Source: Siphlonurus alternatus
Taxonomy: Eukaryota > Arthropoda > Insecta > Ephemeroptera > Siphlonuridae
Assembly: GCA_949825025.1 (NCBI GenBank)
Contig: OX463785.1
Location: 6,985,979 to 7,049,978, forward strand
Length of the DNA stretch: 64,000 bases
Direction of reading: 5' to 3'
Part shown: positions 1 through 12,466 of the stretch, piece after piece
How positions within the stretch are numbered: the stretch's first letter is position 1
Layout: each line of letters starts with the position of its first letter
Notes under the pieces: model-generated
Told to the model about the DNA's origin: nothing
Database searches by the model: none
Seen by the model: the letters and a program-made list of their open reading frames with translations, nothing else
Translations under genes and position numbers: made by a program

Positions 1-86
1 CACATAGTCGATGAAACCATCATCGTCCTCAGGTCCGCAGCACTCCTTCAGGATGAAGTCAACCTGATCGTTCTCCAGGCGCTCAC
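1..86 (-). CDS. Mlc1: Mlc1 exon 5 (C-terminal EF-hand, cut by window edge)
   Basis: Acceptor cccccag at 87-93, then two bases completing a Gly codon and 28 codons ending FIDYV. It holds the GPEDDDGF segment of the last EF-hand. The exon continues beyond position 1. Confidence 0.9.
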
Positions 87-3000
87 CTGGGGGCACCATC
101 AGTCAAAATTAATTATAAAATTGTTGAGTTACAACCTTATGTACTGAGGTTATGGAGTTCATATTTTGATGATGGTTATTTGGATACCTATTCAAATTCT
201 TATAATTTAGTATTTTAATAATTGTATAAGACGTATTTTTAACCGTAAATAATATTAATATAAATGTAAAAGTTTTTATTAATGAAGTCAAAGCAGCTAT
301 GAAGAAGGACATTACGAAATTACCATTTAATTATATCAGTGCCGTCTTAACAATTTATTATAAATTTTTAAAAAATATATTAAATACTTATAATTTGTAA
401 TATGTTACAAAATCAATTTTTTTAATAATAATTTATTAAAATTTTATTAAATAATTAATTTATTTAAATAAAAAATTTAATATTTTATTGTTAATTTTTT
501 AAAAAAAATTTAAATATAATATTTAAATTTATTAATTTAAAGTACATGACAGGTCAATTGTAGTGTATTTAATATAGCTTCAAGTAAAATTAAATAACCT
601 ACAAATGTCATTTTGTTTATGAACGTGTGTTCTGCTCGAACATCTCGCCTTGCGGTTAGGCAAATTGTTCAGCTTATAAATGAAGTGCTTGATTAATTAT
701 GTAAGAGAGATGCTATTCGACTGCATGTACCCATGACATGGAGAGTTATGAAAAATTGATACTATGGATAAATAAAATTGAGTGATGTTGATAAGTGAAA
801 AAAATTTGCTTTAACTCAACCGAAGGTAGTAAAGCTCCAAGCTTAATATTTACAAAGGACGTTTATTTAGAGAAATACAACGTTTTAGGGTTTGAGTTTA
901 TTTTAAAGTTTTGATAACAACAAAATCAGGATATCAAGTCTTTTATTCTTAGTGGTAGCGTCAATTTAAAATATTTATTAACAAAATATTTCTATCAGGG
1001 AGAACAGATTATATAATATATAGTAATCACAACGAAATAAAAATTTGGGGGCATATACATGTCCAAAATGAGTCAATTGCCCCAAAATACCAACCAACCG
1101 AAATGAAAAATTATGTATGAAAATATTAATGGCGTTAGGATTCGAAAACGATTGAAAATTTTAGTAAAAAGATTTTCAGCATTGGGACTCGAACGCAGGA
1201 CTCTAAGCGTGGGAGAGTTAATGTATAAAAATATTGTCAATACCTAGATTTGAATGTACGACTCTCTACTATCAGAATAAAAAAAGTGCACCCCTGAATA
1301 ACATACATACAAGTTCCATAAGGAGATGCCACACCTTTTTGGTTATAATAGGAAGCGTGGGGAATTTATGTATAAAATTTTGCTAGCACTGGGATTCGAA
1401 CGCAGGACTCATAAATTGAAAGAGATTTGTTTATAAAAATATTGCCATCACCGAGATTCGAACGTAAGACTCATAAATTGAAAGAGATTTGTTTATAAAA
1501 ATATTGCCGTGGCGGGGATTTGAACGCAGGACTTACCGAGCGACAGGAGGGTGTGAGAGAGCTCAGCCAGCAGCATCTTGCCGTTCTCGTCCTTGTCGTA
1601 CAACTTCAAGCACTCGTTGAAGTCCTCGAAGCAGCCGCAGTCCTTGTCCTTCTTGACCTGAGAGAAGATTGGCAGGAACTCGTCGAACTTGAACTTCTTC
1701 TCGTCTGTAACAAACAGCTCGTCAGTAACATGTCTGAAGAATCAGATTGAATTTGTAATGGGAATATGGCCAATGAAATTCTGTGGCTTTGGTTCATTTT
1801 GATGTAAAAACATCCACGAAAAATACAATATTCGATTACAAGTTGGAGAAGATAAATGATTTTTTTACACTAAAAATAATTAAGACCACTTATAATACAA
1901 AAATATATGCATGAACATAATATTTCGAATTTCTCTTTTAGTTTGGTGTAGAGGAAATGTATACATTAAACAAATAGCTTACTTACAAGAGTTATTTTAA
2001 TATTTTATTTGAAAAGTTATTAATTTTATTGTTTAAAATAAAAATATGAACTAAAATTAAATTTTAAATGGTACTAAAAAAAATTATAAAAAAATGCAAT
2101 TGAAATAAATTTAAAAAAAAATAGATATAAAAATTTAATTTATTTCTTTATTTTTTATTAAATTGAATAAATAATTATTAAATGTGATACGTTTATTTTT
2201 GTATTAATTGAAAAGAACGTTAACAATGTCAATTTTTAGTGCATTGTAGGGACCGTTAAAACATATTCGCTAGTACACTCGTCGTCTTGGAAAATTTCCC
2301 ACTTGAAGCCTTATTAATTACCATGCCTTGTGTTATTCTTACTGGACATGTTGATTAACAAAGCCAAAGGGAAATTTTCCGAGGCGACGACTGTACATTT
2401 CGCACTTTGAACAATTTCTCTCACCCATACAGAGCATTAGTGTTTTTGTAATATTCAAACAACACATCTAAACTATTGCAATCTCTTATAGTGAAGAAAA
2501 TTTTCTTAAGGATAAATCTCTGTTGATTGATATCTCAAAATGGGCCCCTTTCAATGCTACAAGACTTGCAGGGATCTTTGAACTCACCATCAATAAGTGA
2601 CATACAAATTTTGAAGCGAATCTGTCTTATTAATTTGTGAAAATTTAGGTAGAATTTTAACATGGGGCCTTATGGATGGAAATGAAGCTGTTGTGAGAAA
2701 ACCACCCCCTTGAATTTGACTAAACCATGAGTGATTAAATTTCAGAATAAAGTCAAATTTTTAAAATTTATTTCATACGATTCCGTCTGATGGAAATTTT
2801 CAATACAACATTATCACACTGAAGTTACTGATGAGTTAATCTTCATCGATTGATCTCATTTACTGCTGAATTCAAAGAATATTTCCCTGATAAGGAATGT
2901 TCTAAAATACATATAATCGCTTATATGGTTTGAGCAAATTCAGTCTTACAGTTTTCTTACAACAGTTCCATATCCGGTTTTCATCCATAAGGCCAATGTT

Positions 3001-6000
3001 AAACTTCTATCTCAGTTTTCACAAAACTGATGAGACAGATTCGCTTCAAAATTTGTATGCCACATATTGATGGTGAGTTCTAAGTTCCCTGCAAGTCTTG
3101 TTGCATTCAGGCGCTACGATTGCGAGATCTCAACCTACTGAGATTCATCCTTAAGTAAATAATATGAGAAGGGGTCCCTTGTGGACTTTGTGACGTCACA
3201 CGGAGGGTAATGACTCACTCTTCTTCTTGGTGCCTCCCATCTTCTCGATGACGGCCAGGGTGGGGTTCAGGTTCAGGGCGCGGAGAAGGTCTCCCAGGTC
3301 CACACCGTCGATGCCTGTGCCATCAGAGTCGTAGATGCTGAAGGCAAACTCCGCCCCTGTCACAGAAATAACCTGTCAGTCATTTGAACACCTTTCAGTC
3401 AACAGGTCTGTCAGGAAATATCATACAGAAAATATCGATTATTCTTATGTTTTATGTACAGAAGGTTCATCAATATTAATCGATTACTTTTTATTGTGTA
3501 TTTACGAGCAGACCTATTGTCTTTTGTTAAAGGTAAGACATAAACATCTTTCCTCCAATATCAAATTTAATTCCTTTTATTCATGTAATTCCCGATAATT
3601 CATTCATATATTATAATGTAAAAATAAAGCATTATGCATGGGTAAGACACGTCATGGAAGAAATAAAAACTATTTTTCGCTGATTTCAAAAATATAGTGT
3701 GCAGAATAACGAAGACTTTTTTATGTAATATGCAATAAGACATTATGATCGCTGTTAAAATTAAAAGGTTCGATGCAGTTCCAGTGCGTTTATTTTTCCA
3801 TCTTGATTAACCAATTGATGAGTATCGTTTTGTATTGACACAAATTTGGTTGTAGATATTCAATTTTTTCAATGTTACAAAGAATAAATATGTTGGCATT
3901 GCTATTTTCATTCTTATAGTAATATTTCTATACGATGTAATGTTTATTTAATTATACTTCTTTAATTCGGGTAGTTGTTTTCTTCCATTTTAAATGTAAA
4001 AATTCATATTTCCTAACTTTTTTAATTTTGATTTGACACATACAATTGTGAGTAATTATTTGTTAAAACCTGAACTATATTACTACCTTTGAATTTATTA
4101 TTAATAAAAGTAAGTTTAAAATAATAAAACATACTTGATTTTTTTGTTAATTATTATTGTATGCTTTTTCTCTGAAAACAAATATTCTTTTCTTATAAAA
4201 TGTTAAATTTAAAAAAAAAAAATAAAATAAATTAAAAAATAAATTAAACCTATAATTTAAATATTTTTACTGACAAATATATTTTAAATGTAAAATTAAA
4301 AATGCACGTGTAGTATTACGAAATTAGGTGCATGGCGATGTTAGTTCGATCGTAGCCATGGCTTGGTCCCGGGCCAAGATACTCTAGCCGACCTAAGTTT
4401 AGAGCTAGCCCATCGCTCGCCTTATAAGACGCCGGCCGAGGAGCGTAAGGCTATTTTCGTAGCGAGGACACGCGCCTCGCACGCTCGCAACTATGATGGT
4501 CTGCAAGTACTGAAATTGCGAGTGTTTACACCCACTGAAATAAATATCTCACTTTTATTGTAAAGAAATACACCCCTCTGGACTTAAATTTTAACGATTT
4601 TGAATCATTTTCATGTTCAAAAAATATTCATATTATGGAGCGATATACATAATTTAAAAGCAACACTTTACTCTATTCTATTAATATAATATCAATGATG
4701 ATTATCTGATTCTGTCATTTCATTGTCATTAAATAGGCCTAAATTATCTTCAGTCAATTATCTCTGGTTAAGATCAGATCACTATAAATTGTACACACGG
4801 TTTTATTTAATATTAACTAGTACAACGTATATTTGATAATAATTCGATATTGTTGTATTCCAATGAAAATTAATATTGATGGTTTTGTCATGATCCATCA
4901 CTTAATTTCCCATTTAAAATGTAAAGTTAAAAATAGTGCGCGAGATGTCGTCCTGACGTTTAAATGTCAATATTCTAAAAATTGACTACACGATTTTTGT
5001 TATTATTCACTTGCAATAAAAAAAGGATATATTCTTTGTTATTAAGTATTGATTTAATTCGAAATTTGATATCCATATAAATTATGTATTAAAGAAGCAG
5101 CAGAAACTTTTGTACAGTAAATTATCTCGTTTTAAATATATTCAATACCATTATAAAAAACTTCGGCAACTTCATTATCCATTAAGATTAAAACTTGATT
5201 GTTATATTTATAACTAAGAAGCATTGATTGATTGATTGAAATCAATCCTAAGCTCCAGAACCACTATCTCTGGTTATATGTTAAAATTCATATTTAATAA
5301 TTATAATTTATATATAAAACTACAGTAAAAAAATGTTATTACGTAAAGTCAAAGGACCCAGGAAATTAGGTTGGTTTTCCTTATACCGGCAATGCTAATT
5401 ATTTTTTACGGGACCGCGATCTCTTTTACTTAAAATCGATTACCAAGCTGCGTAATAACGAGTTTTTACTTTATTGAAACAAATTCAATTGAAATGTAAC
5501 TATTCAGTTAGAAAGAGTTTGAGTTACTTACGCTCAACGTCATGTTTCGCCAAATCTGCCTGCAAACAAAAATAGAATACCAAGGATTAGTCATAGCTCG
5601 CGCTGCCTATTGAGTTTCACCTGCATTGACGCAAGACTTTCATATTTAATTATAATTAATATTGATTGAAAATACCTCATGGATAAGGTTATAGTCAATT
5701 AGTACAAAACCAATACTAATTTTTTTAATTATATTAAATAAATCAGATACAAATTTTAATTTCAAAACTATTTAAATCAAAATTAAAGTTCGAATAATTA
5801 AAACAATTCATCAACCCTTTAATTCCAATCAAGTTAATGACTGGCATACAATGTTCCACCGTGTTGTGATATAAATAGCTTGCCGCTCTATTTAAAACGG
5901 ACGAAGACGTCTATCGTCTAAAAGAATTGAAACGTTCGGAATTTAGCTTTGCAATAATGAAAGATTGTTTGACAAGTATAAATTATTATATTAAATTACA

Positions 6001-6325
6001 AAAAGTGATTTAAATGAACATAATTCTCAATACAATTTTGAAGAGTAAATAAATCAATAATAAATTTTATGACAGCAAGTCAAAATTCACTTTTTTTATA
6101 TTAATAATTAAAATTAAACTTCAATTTTTTTCACTGTAGAAAATCACACAACTCCAAATTAAATAACACTATTCGTTGAAATATTGAAATATTCATTTCA
6201 TCACTTTTTTTTTTTTCAATAAATTTAATTTTCAAAATTCTTGTCGTCACGTACCATTTGCTATCACACACAACAATAAAAGAACACTATATATTCAGTT
6301 GATACTTCTGACTGATACATACCAT
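1..6325 (-). CDS. Mlc1: Myosin essential (alkali) light chain, partial at C-terminal end
   Basis: EF-hand light chain that binds the IQ motif of the myosin II lever arm in muscle thick filaments. Coding exons in gene order: 6325-6323 (ATG only), 5559-5532, 3356-3219, 1704-1537, 86-1; all junctions are AG/GT and the phases join cleanly. Readable peptides include [65 protein letters not shown] and [15 protein letters not shown]. The pattern GGTKKKNEKKFK, then DEFLPI, then LYDKDENG, then GPEDDDGF is that of arthropod Mlc1. The EF loops are degenerate, as in the family. About 150 residues are visible; the final 10-15 residues and the stop lie left of position 1. The split of the start codon from the rest (ATG|gtatgt) leaves a 3-nt coding first exon after the 5' UTR. 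Family assignment is from remembered homologues, not a search. Confidence 0.93.
87..1130. other. MLC intron 4: A+T-rich, no gene seen
   Basis: Very A+T-rich intron from 300 to 560, no coding or RNA signal recognised. A short piece at 1,056-1,106 (TGTCCAAAATGAGTCAATTG) is also found near 58,818-58,870, so it belongs to a dispersed repeat, probably a LINE 3' region. Confidence 0.5.
1138..1536 (-). repeat. Tandem repeat (62-bp period) abutting the MLC exon-4 splice donor
   Basis: Units beginning near 1407, 1469 and 1531 keep an exact 62-bp spacing. More diverged units occur near 1138, 1185 and 1245. Each contains GGATTCGAACG or a variant, which on the gene strand resembles a Pol III B box (GTTCGAATCC). 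The last unit runs straight into the splice donor gtaagt of exon 1537-1704. Confidence 0.8.
1537..1704 (-). CDS. Mlc1: Mlc1 exon 4 (central EF-hand region)
   Basis: 168 bp between acceptor ttacag (1705-1710) and donor gtaagt (1531-1536). It encodes [16 protein letters not shown] through [13 protein letters not shown]. The donor abuts a 62-bp intronic tandem repeat. Confidence 0.93.
2274..2395. mobile_element. Palindromic MITE, family D (TACACTCGTCG termini), copy 1
   Basis: About 120 bp with inverted ends TACACTCGTCG / CGACGACTGTA and inner arms around CCTTGTTAATCACCATG. It starts and ends with TA, as expected for a Tc1/mariner-like target duplication. Other copies: 13,941, 31,982 and 61,206. 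Confidence 0.75.
2506..3155. mobile_element. Palindromic element, family E (TTAA-GGATGAATCTC), full-length
   Basis: 650-bp inverted repeat whose ends read CTTAAGGATAAATCTC and GAGATTCATCCTTAAG, with TTAA at both ends as in piggyBac-type insertions. Arms of about 300 bp share TTGCAGGGA, ACTCACCATCAATA and GGCCTTATGGA. Half copies occur at 24,692-25,033 and 39,139-39,483. Confidence 0.78.
3219..3356 (-). CDS. Mlc1: Mlc1 exon 3 (first EF-hand)
   Basis: 138 bp, acceptor gacag, donor gtgagt. It encodes [18 protein letters not shown] through [20 protein letters not shown] palindrome lies 21 bp past the donor, at 3191-3198. Confidence 0.93.
3357..5320. other. MLC intron 2: mostly unannotatable, with a GC-rich island
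   Basis: Mostly A+T-rich sequence. At about 4,326-4,520 there is a sharply GC-richer, CpG-containing block with a 66-codon open frame on the plus strand ([18 protein letters not shown]...). I do not recognise it; it may be an old mobile-element fragment. Confidence 0.4.
5321..5470. mobile_element. MITE, family J (TACAGTAAAAAC termini), copy 1
   Basis: Inverted ends of the form TACAGTAAAAA / TTTTTACTTTA, with internal GGACCCAGGAAATTAGG and AATGCTAATTATTTTT shared with copies at 38,664, 42,923, 44,426 and 49,036. Lies in the MLC intron beside the 28-bp exon. Confidence 0.7.
5532..5559 (-). CDS. Mlc1: Mlc1 exon 2 (28-bp microexon)
   Basis: 28 bp with acceptor tttgcag and donor gtaagt. It encodes ADLAKHDVE plus the first base of an Arg codon. 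Joined to the ATG exon it gives a typical Mlc N-terminus. Confidence 0.88.
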
Positions 6326-6370
6326 TGTGAAGGTGTTTTTGCGGAGGTCTTCTGTGCCCTGTGGTCCAGA
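6323..6370 (-). CDS. Mlc1: Mlc1 exon 1: 5' UTR and start codon
   Basis: ATG at 6325-6323 directly followed by donor gtatgt. Upstream sequence (about 6326-6370 and beyond) is more GC-rich than its surroundings and is presumed 5' UTR. The transcription start is not resolved. Confidence 0.75.
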
Positions 6371-6640
6371 CGTCTAGCTCGCCAGAAGTGGACACGACTA
6401 GCAAGAACGAAACCGTTTTTATCCGACCAGATGGCGACACTGTCGTGAGCATGCGCGTAACTTTTTGGTGCTCCGGATTTAGCATTGTTTCAGTGTAACA
6501 TACCTAAGCACTGAATCAAGAGAATTCAACCATTAATGGTAGTAAGAATAAAGGTCGTTGTCGCCTGCTTACAAATTAAAATTTATTGTTTAAAAAAAAT
6601 ATTATGCAGTGTGGCTCATAAATAAAAAAAATTATAAAAA

Positions 6641-6935
6641 TGGAGTAATTACCTCAAAATTTTTTAATTGCAGAAATGGATAGAGGGTGCAAAGTTACGG
6701 TAATTTGCTTCTCTAATTTTTTTCAGGTTTTTTTAGACCCCTGGAAATATTTTTAAAAAATTATTGAGAGTTCAGAGAGAGTGACGCCTCTCTTAATAAA
6801 AGAATAAGACCTAAAAGGGGCGTGTGTTTAAATCCGATCTCGCCAAAACTTTTTAGCAATACTCTCCGGAAAAAATCTGAAACCGAGTGACATAACTTAA
6901 CACTATCCATTCTTGCAATAAGTTCAATACTCTAT
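6641..6935. mobile_element. Palindromic MITE, family A, diverged copy
   Basis: Contains GCAGAAATGGATAGAGGGTG at the left and the inverted complement, decayed, at the right, with inner arms AAAATTATTGA / TTTTTAGCAATA. It is 3' of a GGAGTA..TACTC terminal pair. It lies just upstream of the MLC 5' exon. Confidence 0.75.
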
Positions 6936-8539
6936 TAAACATTTAGTTTGTCACCAAAGATCTTGTCAAATTAAAGAAAAATAATTGTAGCATTTAACAG
7001 TATTATAATGATCACAGATTTTACGATCATACATTGGCATTGACCAAAATAGTTATGGTTTCCACATTTCTCAAGGTTCCCTTGGTATAATTTGGCTAAT
7101 ATCAATAAAATCATTTTATACTTTTTCTATCAATGCTATAAATATATAAGCACTAAAGTTAAAAGCACTGTTGAGTACAGCGCTATATAAAGAATAAAAT
7201 TTAAAAGTTTTGTAATTATAGTATGTATTTCTGATTAAATTTAGCATAGATATAAACTCGAATACAAATAAACAATAAAGAAATTCCACAAAGACAACTG
7301 TTGATTTAATTTTCACTTCCGTTTAATAACTTGTACAGTTATACTTCTCAGCACAATAATAATCATACTAAAGAAAAAAAAGTGAAATAATGTAACACAG
7401 GTAACACTTTCTTTTCAAATAAAAATTCCCTTAAACTCTTAAACATACTCATTTATGCAATGAAATATTTTTACCTAATATTACGAACAAATCAAATACA
7501 ATAAAAATATTCACATCCTATAACTATCTTGGTAGATTATGTTATTATATATTATAATATACGAGATTGCAAGTGTTGTATGGCATATGACAGGTCATAA
7601 ATAACGTTGATTTTTTATTGGCATGGCATTGCGACACAGCACTTCATGAATAGTTTAGATGCTATAAAGGTAATTATAGTAATGGTTTCTCAAAAGGTTT
7701 TTTTATACAAATTTTTATTTCCATTCAAGCATTACAGTCCTACCAAAGTTCTTTATAGTGTCGATGTACTTTTTTTAACAATCACTACGTTCACATGATG
7801 GCGTTTAATATGAATATGTTGATAACGCCTTTTAAGAATAACAAGATCTGTCGTCAACGAATACGTTTTAAATACCGTCTTGTTAGCGTCTTGATGCTTT
7901 ATATAGCCAAGTAAGTCTTACATTTCAATTCATTTAAAAAAGGGTTTTATTAGAAAAAAATCATAATAGAATTTGTAAAGTTATTAGATTCTTTAAACTT
8001 GTTAGAAACCTGGCTTAACGACTCTGTTAATTTACAAATTGATAACAAATTTTAATTCAAATATATCCAATACTATTTTCATTCTCGCCCAAAGGTTAGG
8101 CAACTTGTTCGGCACCATGGAAGAGCGGGTCACATATGCATAAGGAGAAATGGCCCTGCTAAGCTATATTTTATGTACGTACACGTGTATTACGCCACTG
8201 GGATATAACATGATAAATTTTTTTCTAATTATATATGCAACAAGTCAATATTAAAATAAAAAGAGAAACGTATTGTCAATAATTAGGTATTGTTTGTTTT
8301 TATATTAGGATTAATATTTTCAATTATTTAAACATATATAATATGACTGGATTGTTTAGAAGGACTTCATTTTGTCCAAACATATCAATCTTTATTGGAA
8401 TTTGTTTTTGTTTTCTGAATATAAAGCTTTTTTTCAACAGAATTCAATGCTTTGGTGTGCTTTACCTAATTCTAACAAACCTTAAGTTGAATCAAAATAG
8501 CTATGGATATTTGTACAGGTAAGTCCAGCTGCTTATAAG
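6936..8539. other. Intergenic, no gene seen
   Basis: A+T-rich DNA upstream of the MLC gene. Short open frames are scattered and have no codon or family signal. Nothing else supportable. Confidence 0.5.
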
Positions 8540-8700
8540 CAGGCGCGGATACAGAGGGGGGGGGGCTGCAGCACCCCCCCCCCCCGAAATTTTGGATTTA
8601 ACATGGGCAATATAGGCATTTCCGCCACTTCAAATTTTTTTTTTAACATTGGCCATATCGAGGCAGCCCCCTCAGAATTTTTTTTCTGGATCCGCGCCTG
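8540..8700. mobile_element. hAT-like MITE with perfect 8-bp target duplication
   Basis: 161 bp, starting CAGGCGCGGAT and ending ATCCGCGCCTG, flanked on both sides by CTTATAAG (8532-8539 and 8701-8708). Inner arms are poly-G/poly-C and TTAACATGGGCAATATAGGC-like. An 8-bp duplication plus CAG termini is typical of hAT elements. Confidence 0.88.
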
Positions 8701-9451
8701 CTTATAAGTATACATTAACGTGGCTATTATTTATAAAGTATGTATCAATTCTGTAATACATAGCTGTACATATTAAAACATTAATTTTAACTCAAATATC
8801 CATTACTAAAATTATTTTTAAGTAATTAAATATGTATTTTATAGAATGCATTATAAGACTAAATATTGTTTAATAAAATTTTTAGTATTAATATTACAAA
8901 AAATTATTACTTAATTTAAAAAATTAAAATCTAATTTTTTATATTAAAATGTTTTTTTTTAAACACAAACATAAAATTAATGTTATTTAGTTTATGTTTA
9001 TTATTTTGAATTTATTACATTAATAAAATTTAAATAAAATTTATTGGTAATTTTTATTTATAACCATCTATATTCGAGATACGATTACATGAAGCTACAG
9101 CAAATTATTATGCCTCTATTACTTTCTGCTTTAAATTGTGATATTTGAGTTCAAAATACTACTCTATAATTGTAACTGTATGTTGAGTATGATTAAAATT
9201 AATAATCATAAGTTGATATACATTTATTTTAGCTCATTATTTTGTAATAATTTTTGCCCAATAACTGTTCCTATTTTACATGAAATAAAAAGAACATAAC
9301 TCTGATCTCAAGTCTGTATTACACGAAACAAATTTTCTAATTATTGCATATGATTTATTCTTACAAGAAAACTTGAACCCCAGTTGATTGAGTGGAGATA
9401 ACATTTTCTTGCAATGAAAAATTGTATACAATATTATACCATGTAATGCAG

Positions 9452-9830
9452 GCATGAGTTAAGTGGTGGCGCATCTCATTAGATTACCGAAGTCAATCTA
9501 CATTGAGCGTGGTTAGTATTTGGATGGGTGACCGTTTGAATTAATTAACAATTACGCTGCTCCCTTCCTGGGGTGAATTCGTCTCGCTTTCCATCCAGTG
9601 CAGCGATGTGTGTGGTTCACCAGAGCATTTGAACATCACTTCGGTCCATTTATAATAAGTAGAGGTGTCGGTACTGACTTTGGTTTTCCACGGTTCCCTC
9701 AGTCTCACCTCAACGAATGATGGAAAGCGTAACAGGCCGTGGCCACTATCCTTTCCCTACCTTATCCCATTACCCCGCCTCTAGCTCCCAGCTCATAGGG
9801 GTGTATAAGTGTATCTTTTCTTGTAAAAAA
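9452..9830 (+). mobile_element. 5S-rRNA-derived SINE (SINE3-like), full copy
   Basis: The head (9,463-9,535) resembles the internal promoter half of a 5S rRNA gene, including GTGGTTAGTATTTGGATGGG followed by TGACCG. The body contains CACGGTTCCCTCAGTCTCACC and a tail ending GGGGTGTATAAGTG then an A-run. Body and tail recur at 24,145-24,311 (+) and 29,590-29,800 (-) without the head. It is transcribed by Pol III if active. Confidence 0.8.
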
Positions 9831-9967
9831 AATCAACTCAGTGTTATATGTTATATTTCTAGCTATACCACATTTCCAGATTCCACCTAGCTGCAGCCAA
9901 GCAGTCAATATTGGGTGACGTGCGCTCCTCGCCACGAATAACCCTAGACTGAACCTTGGCCCAATAA

Positions 9968-10303
9968 TTGACGTCCTCTCACGCTTCAAGAATTTCTAGA
10001 CTCTATGACGGAGCTGGAAGTAACCATAAATGTCAGTTAATTGCAGAAACCTCTTCTTTCATTTTCAAGAAGGTTTGTTGTTGGCTTGCTTATCAGAAGA
10101 AAATGAACCTTATCAAAGATGAGAAGTTTTTGCAACTGACAGAATTTATAATGAAATTTGGACGTACACCTCTGGACACCACGAACTTTACTCCTGCTTT
10201 TTCTATCGGCGTTGTAAACCAATATTCTTTTGATATGAGTAGACTGATTGTGAGTGCTTTTCTTACATCTCCCAAAATTACAAATTTGTATCTATGTCTA
10301 TAG
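9968..10303 (+). other. Unrecognised 111-codon open frame
   Basis: Open frame directly downstream of the SINE; contains the stretch KKMNLIKDEKFLQLTEF then IMKFGRTPLDTTN. I do not recognise a family. In DNA this A+T-rich a 111-codon frame is longer than most chance frames here, but no neighbours or splice sites support it. It could be a mobile-element relic. Confidence 0.25.
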
Positions 10304-10329
10304 GAGATGCAGCTCTAGCAAGTGAGGCA

Positions 10330-12334
10330 GGAGTTAAGTTCATTTTATCCAGAGGTATACCGAGAGAAAAATAAAACTATCGATTGAAAATTAATACAGA
10401 AGAAAATGTTATCGTTACAAAATAAATGGAATATAATTACATGAATCTTCCAAGTTATACTAAACTAATTAATTAAAACATAAAATGGCCAAAGAAAATC
10501 CTTAATTAGGTCAAGGCTATAAATAACTAAATACCAGAATTTTAGGAATCCGTACAATTGAAAATATACTTGTTTTTTTAAATTTATTTCATTAATAATT
10601 GTATTTGAAAATTTACATTATACATATATACAGTAAAATTTTTATATAACAAAAAGAATATTCAATTTCTTTTAATGCTGTTTGCATTGCAAGTGTCTTA
10701 AAATTAAACATTTCAGTTTGTCGTTCTCTATGACTTATCAATGTTTTGCATATTTTAATCCCCCCCCCCCTCCCTGCCAGCAGATGAATTGTCAAGGGTC
10801 AAGGGTCAGAAGACAGTTATTCGTGTCGACGAGCGCAGGTCACCCAAAATTGACGGCTTAGCTGCATAGGTGGAATTTGAAAATGGGATGTATAAAATAT
10901 TACACCGACTTTCAATCGATATAACTAAGGCTTGGGGAACCGTAGAGAACTCAGCCAGGATTGTAGGTAATTGATGCTATCAGTGTCATAGTTTTCTTTT
11001 TTTTTCTGTTGAACTAGAATTACAATAATGTGATCTAATAAAAATGTATTACTCAAATATAAAGCCATATTTGTACCTGTTATTGTTAAGTGAGGAAATG
11101 ATATTGATAATAAAATAATTAAATTGAATTTGAAGCGTTTTTGGGAACAAAGCCAACGAAGTGGCCCCTTTAATTATAAAATAAAATTTGCTTATACGTG
11201 TAAAATTTACTACTGTCTATTTTATATGTTGCTAGTTATAAGTAGTACTGATTTACTTTTTTTCTTTTAAATATTTTGTATGTAATATAATATAAAAAAA
11301 AATATATCAGTAATTTTAAGATACCACTAATTATTAATTTAAAAAATTATTATTAAAAATTAATGATTAAAATAAATTTTAAATAATTTTTACTAATTAT
11401 TGTTTTTAACATTGAAGAAAAACATTATATGTATAATCTTCAAAATCAACTATCAATAATGTATGACCGAAGTTGTAGATATCTCTCGATGATGTCATAG
11501 GCACATATAACAGGTAAAGTGAAAAATATACATTAATGATCATAAGAGCACTCGAGCACAACACCAATTATTTAGAATATCTTTCAACATACCCTTGGTA
11601 TTCTTTTATTTTTATCAATTATCAAACAGCTTAAAGTAAAATAATAACTTTATATATATAAACAATAATATCAAATTTTAATTTATTGTAAATCAGGAGG
11701 GCAAAAAAAAAAAAAAATCCCTATTAACATTTAAGTATTTAAAATATTTTTTTTTACTAGATTTTTTTTTTGTAAGCTAATAACAAATTTTAGTTATATT
11801 GATTGATATGGGTGTATAATATTATTAGGATATATATTCTTGTCTAGTTGTCAAGACATAAGTAGTATCTTTAACGTATCTCCATGTATTGACGGTAGGA
11901 CGTTCGCTTTCTTTATTCTCTCTGTTCGTCTGTTTTTCTTCTCGAGGGTTAAAAGCGTCTGTAGGCCAACAGACGAGAGACGAGAGGTAAAAATAAACTC
12001 GTGCACAATCTTCTTCTCTGCTATTCAAGCTTTATTCGCACGCAAGCAAGCGGGGGATGTGGCAATCTATTAATAAACCTACTGTAATATTTGTTGTCAT
12101 TTTATCCTGTAACGACCGTTCTAAATGAGGTTTCCATGGTTTCCTCACATAACAAGGGACGGAGGAGGAGGGGGGGATGCGCTGCAGCCTCTGTAACTAT
12201 CAACTCAAGTATTACGATATTGAAATCACTATGCTCATTTCTATCTCGCTTTGTCTTCAGTAGTCTTTGTAAAAAAGAAAAGGTGCTCCTTCCATTTTTT
12301 GAAATACCTGCCTGCATGGAAGTAATATCCCAGG
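10330..12334. other. Intergenic; possible solo LTR at about 11,800-12,090
   Basis: Mostly A+T-rich and featureless. From about 11,800 to 12,090 a GC-richer block with TATA-like start, CTCTCTGTTCGTCTG, and AATAAA near the end has the look of a Copia-type solo LTR. I could not find clean TG/CA ends or a target duplication, so this is only a suggestion. Confidence 0.25.
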
Positions 12335-12466
12335 TTCATATTTAACTTGGTTTTCGTCGGAAACGCTCGGGTGTCCTTCGGCTCGGCTCGGCTAGTGAAG
12401 TTCTTCGTTACAAACAACACACCAATGACTGAAGATATTAGAAATACGACGAAAACCAACTTAAAT
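12335..12466. mobile_element. Short palindromic MITE
   Basis: Inverted ends ATTTAACTTGGTTTTCGTCG and its complement CGACGAAAACCAACTTAAAT, about 130 bp apart. Only one copy seen. Confidence 0.7.

Noticed and set aside
1138..1536. tRNA genes
   Set aside because: Only the B-box-like part is present; no A box, no cloverleaf, and units are in tandem at 62 bp.
9463..9535. Functional 5S rRNA gene
   Set aside because: 5' half missing, many substitutions, and attached to a SINE body and tail.
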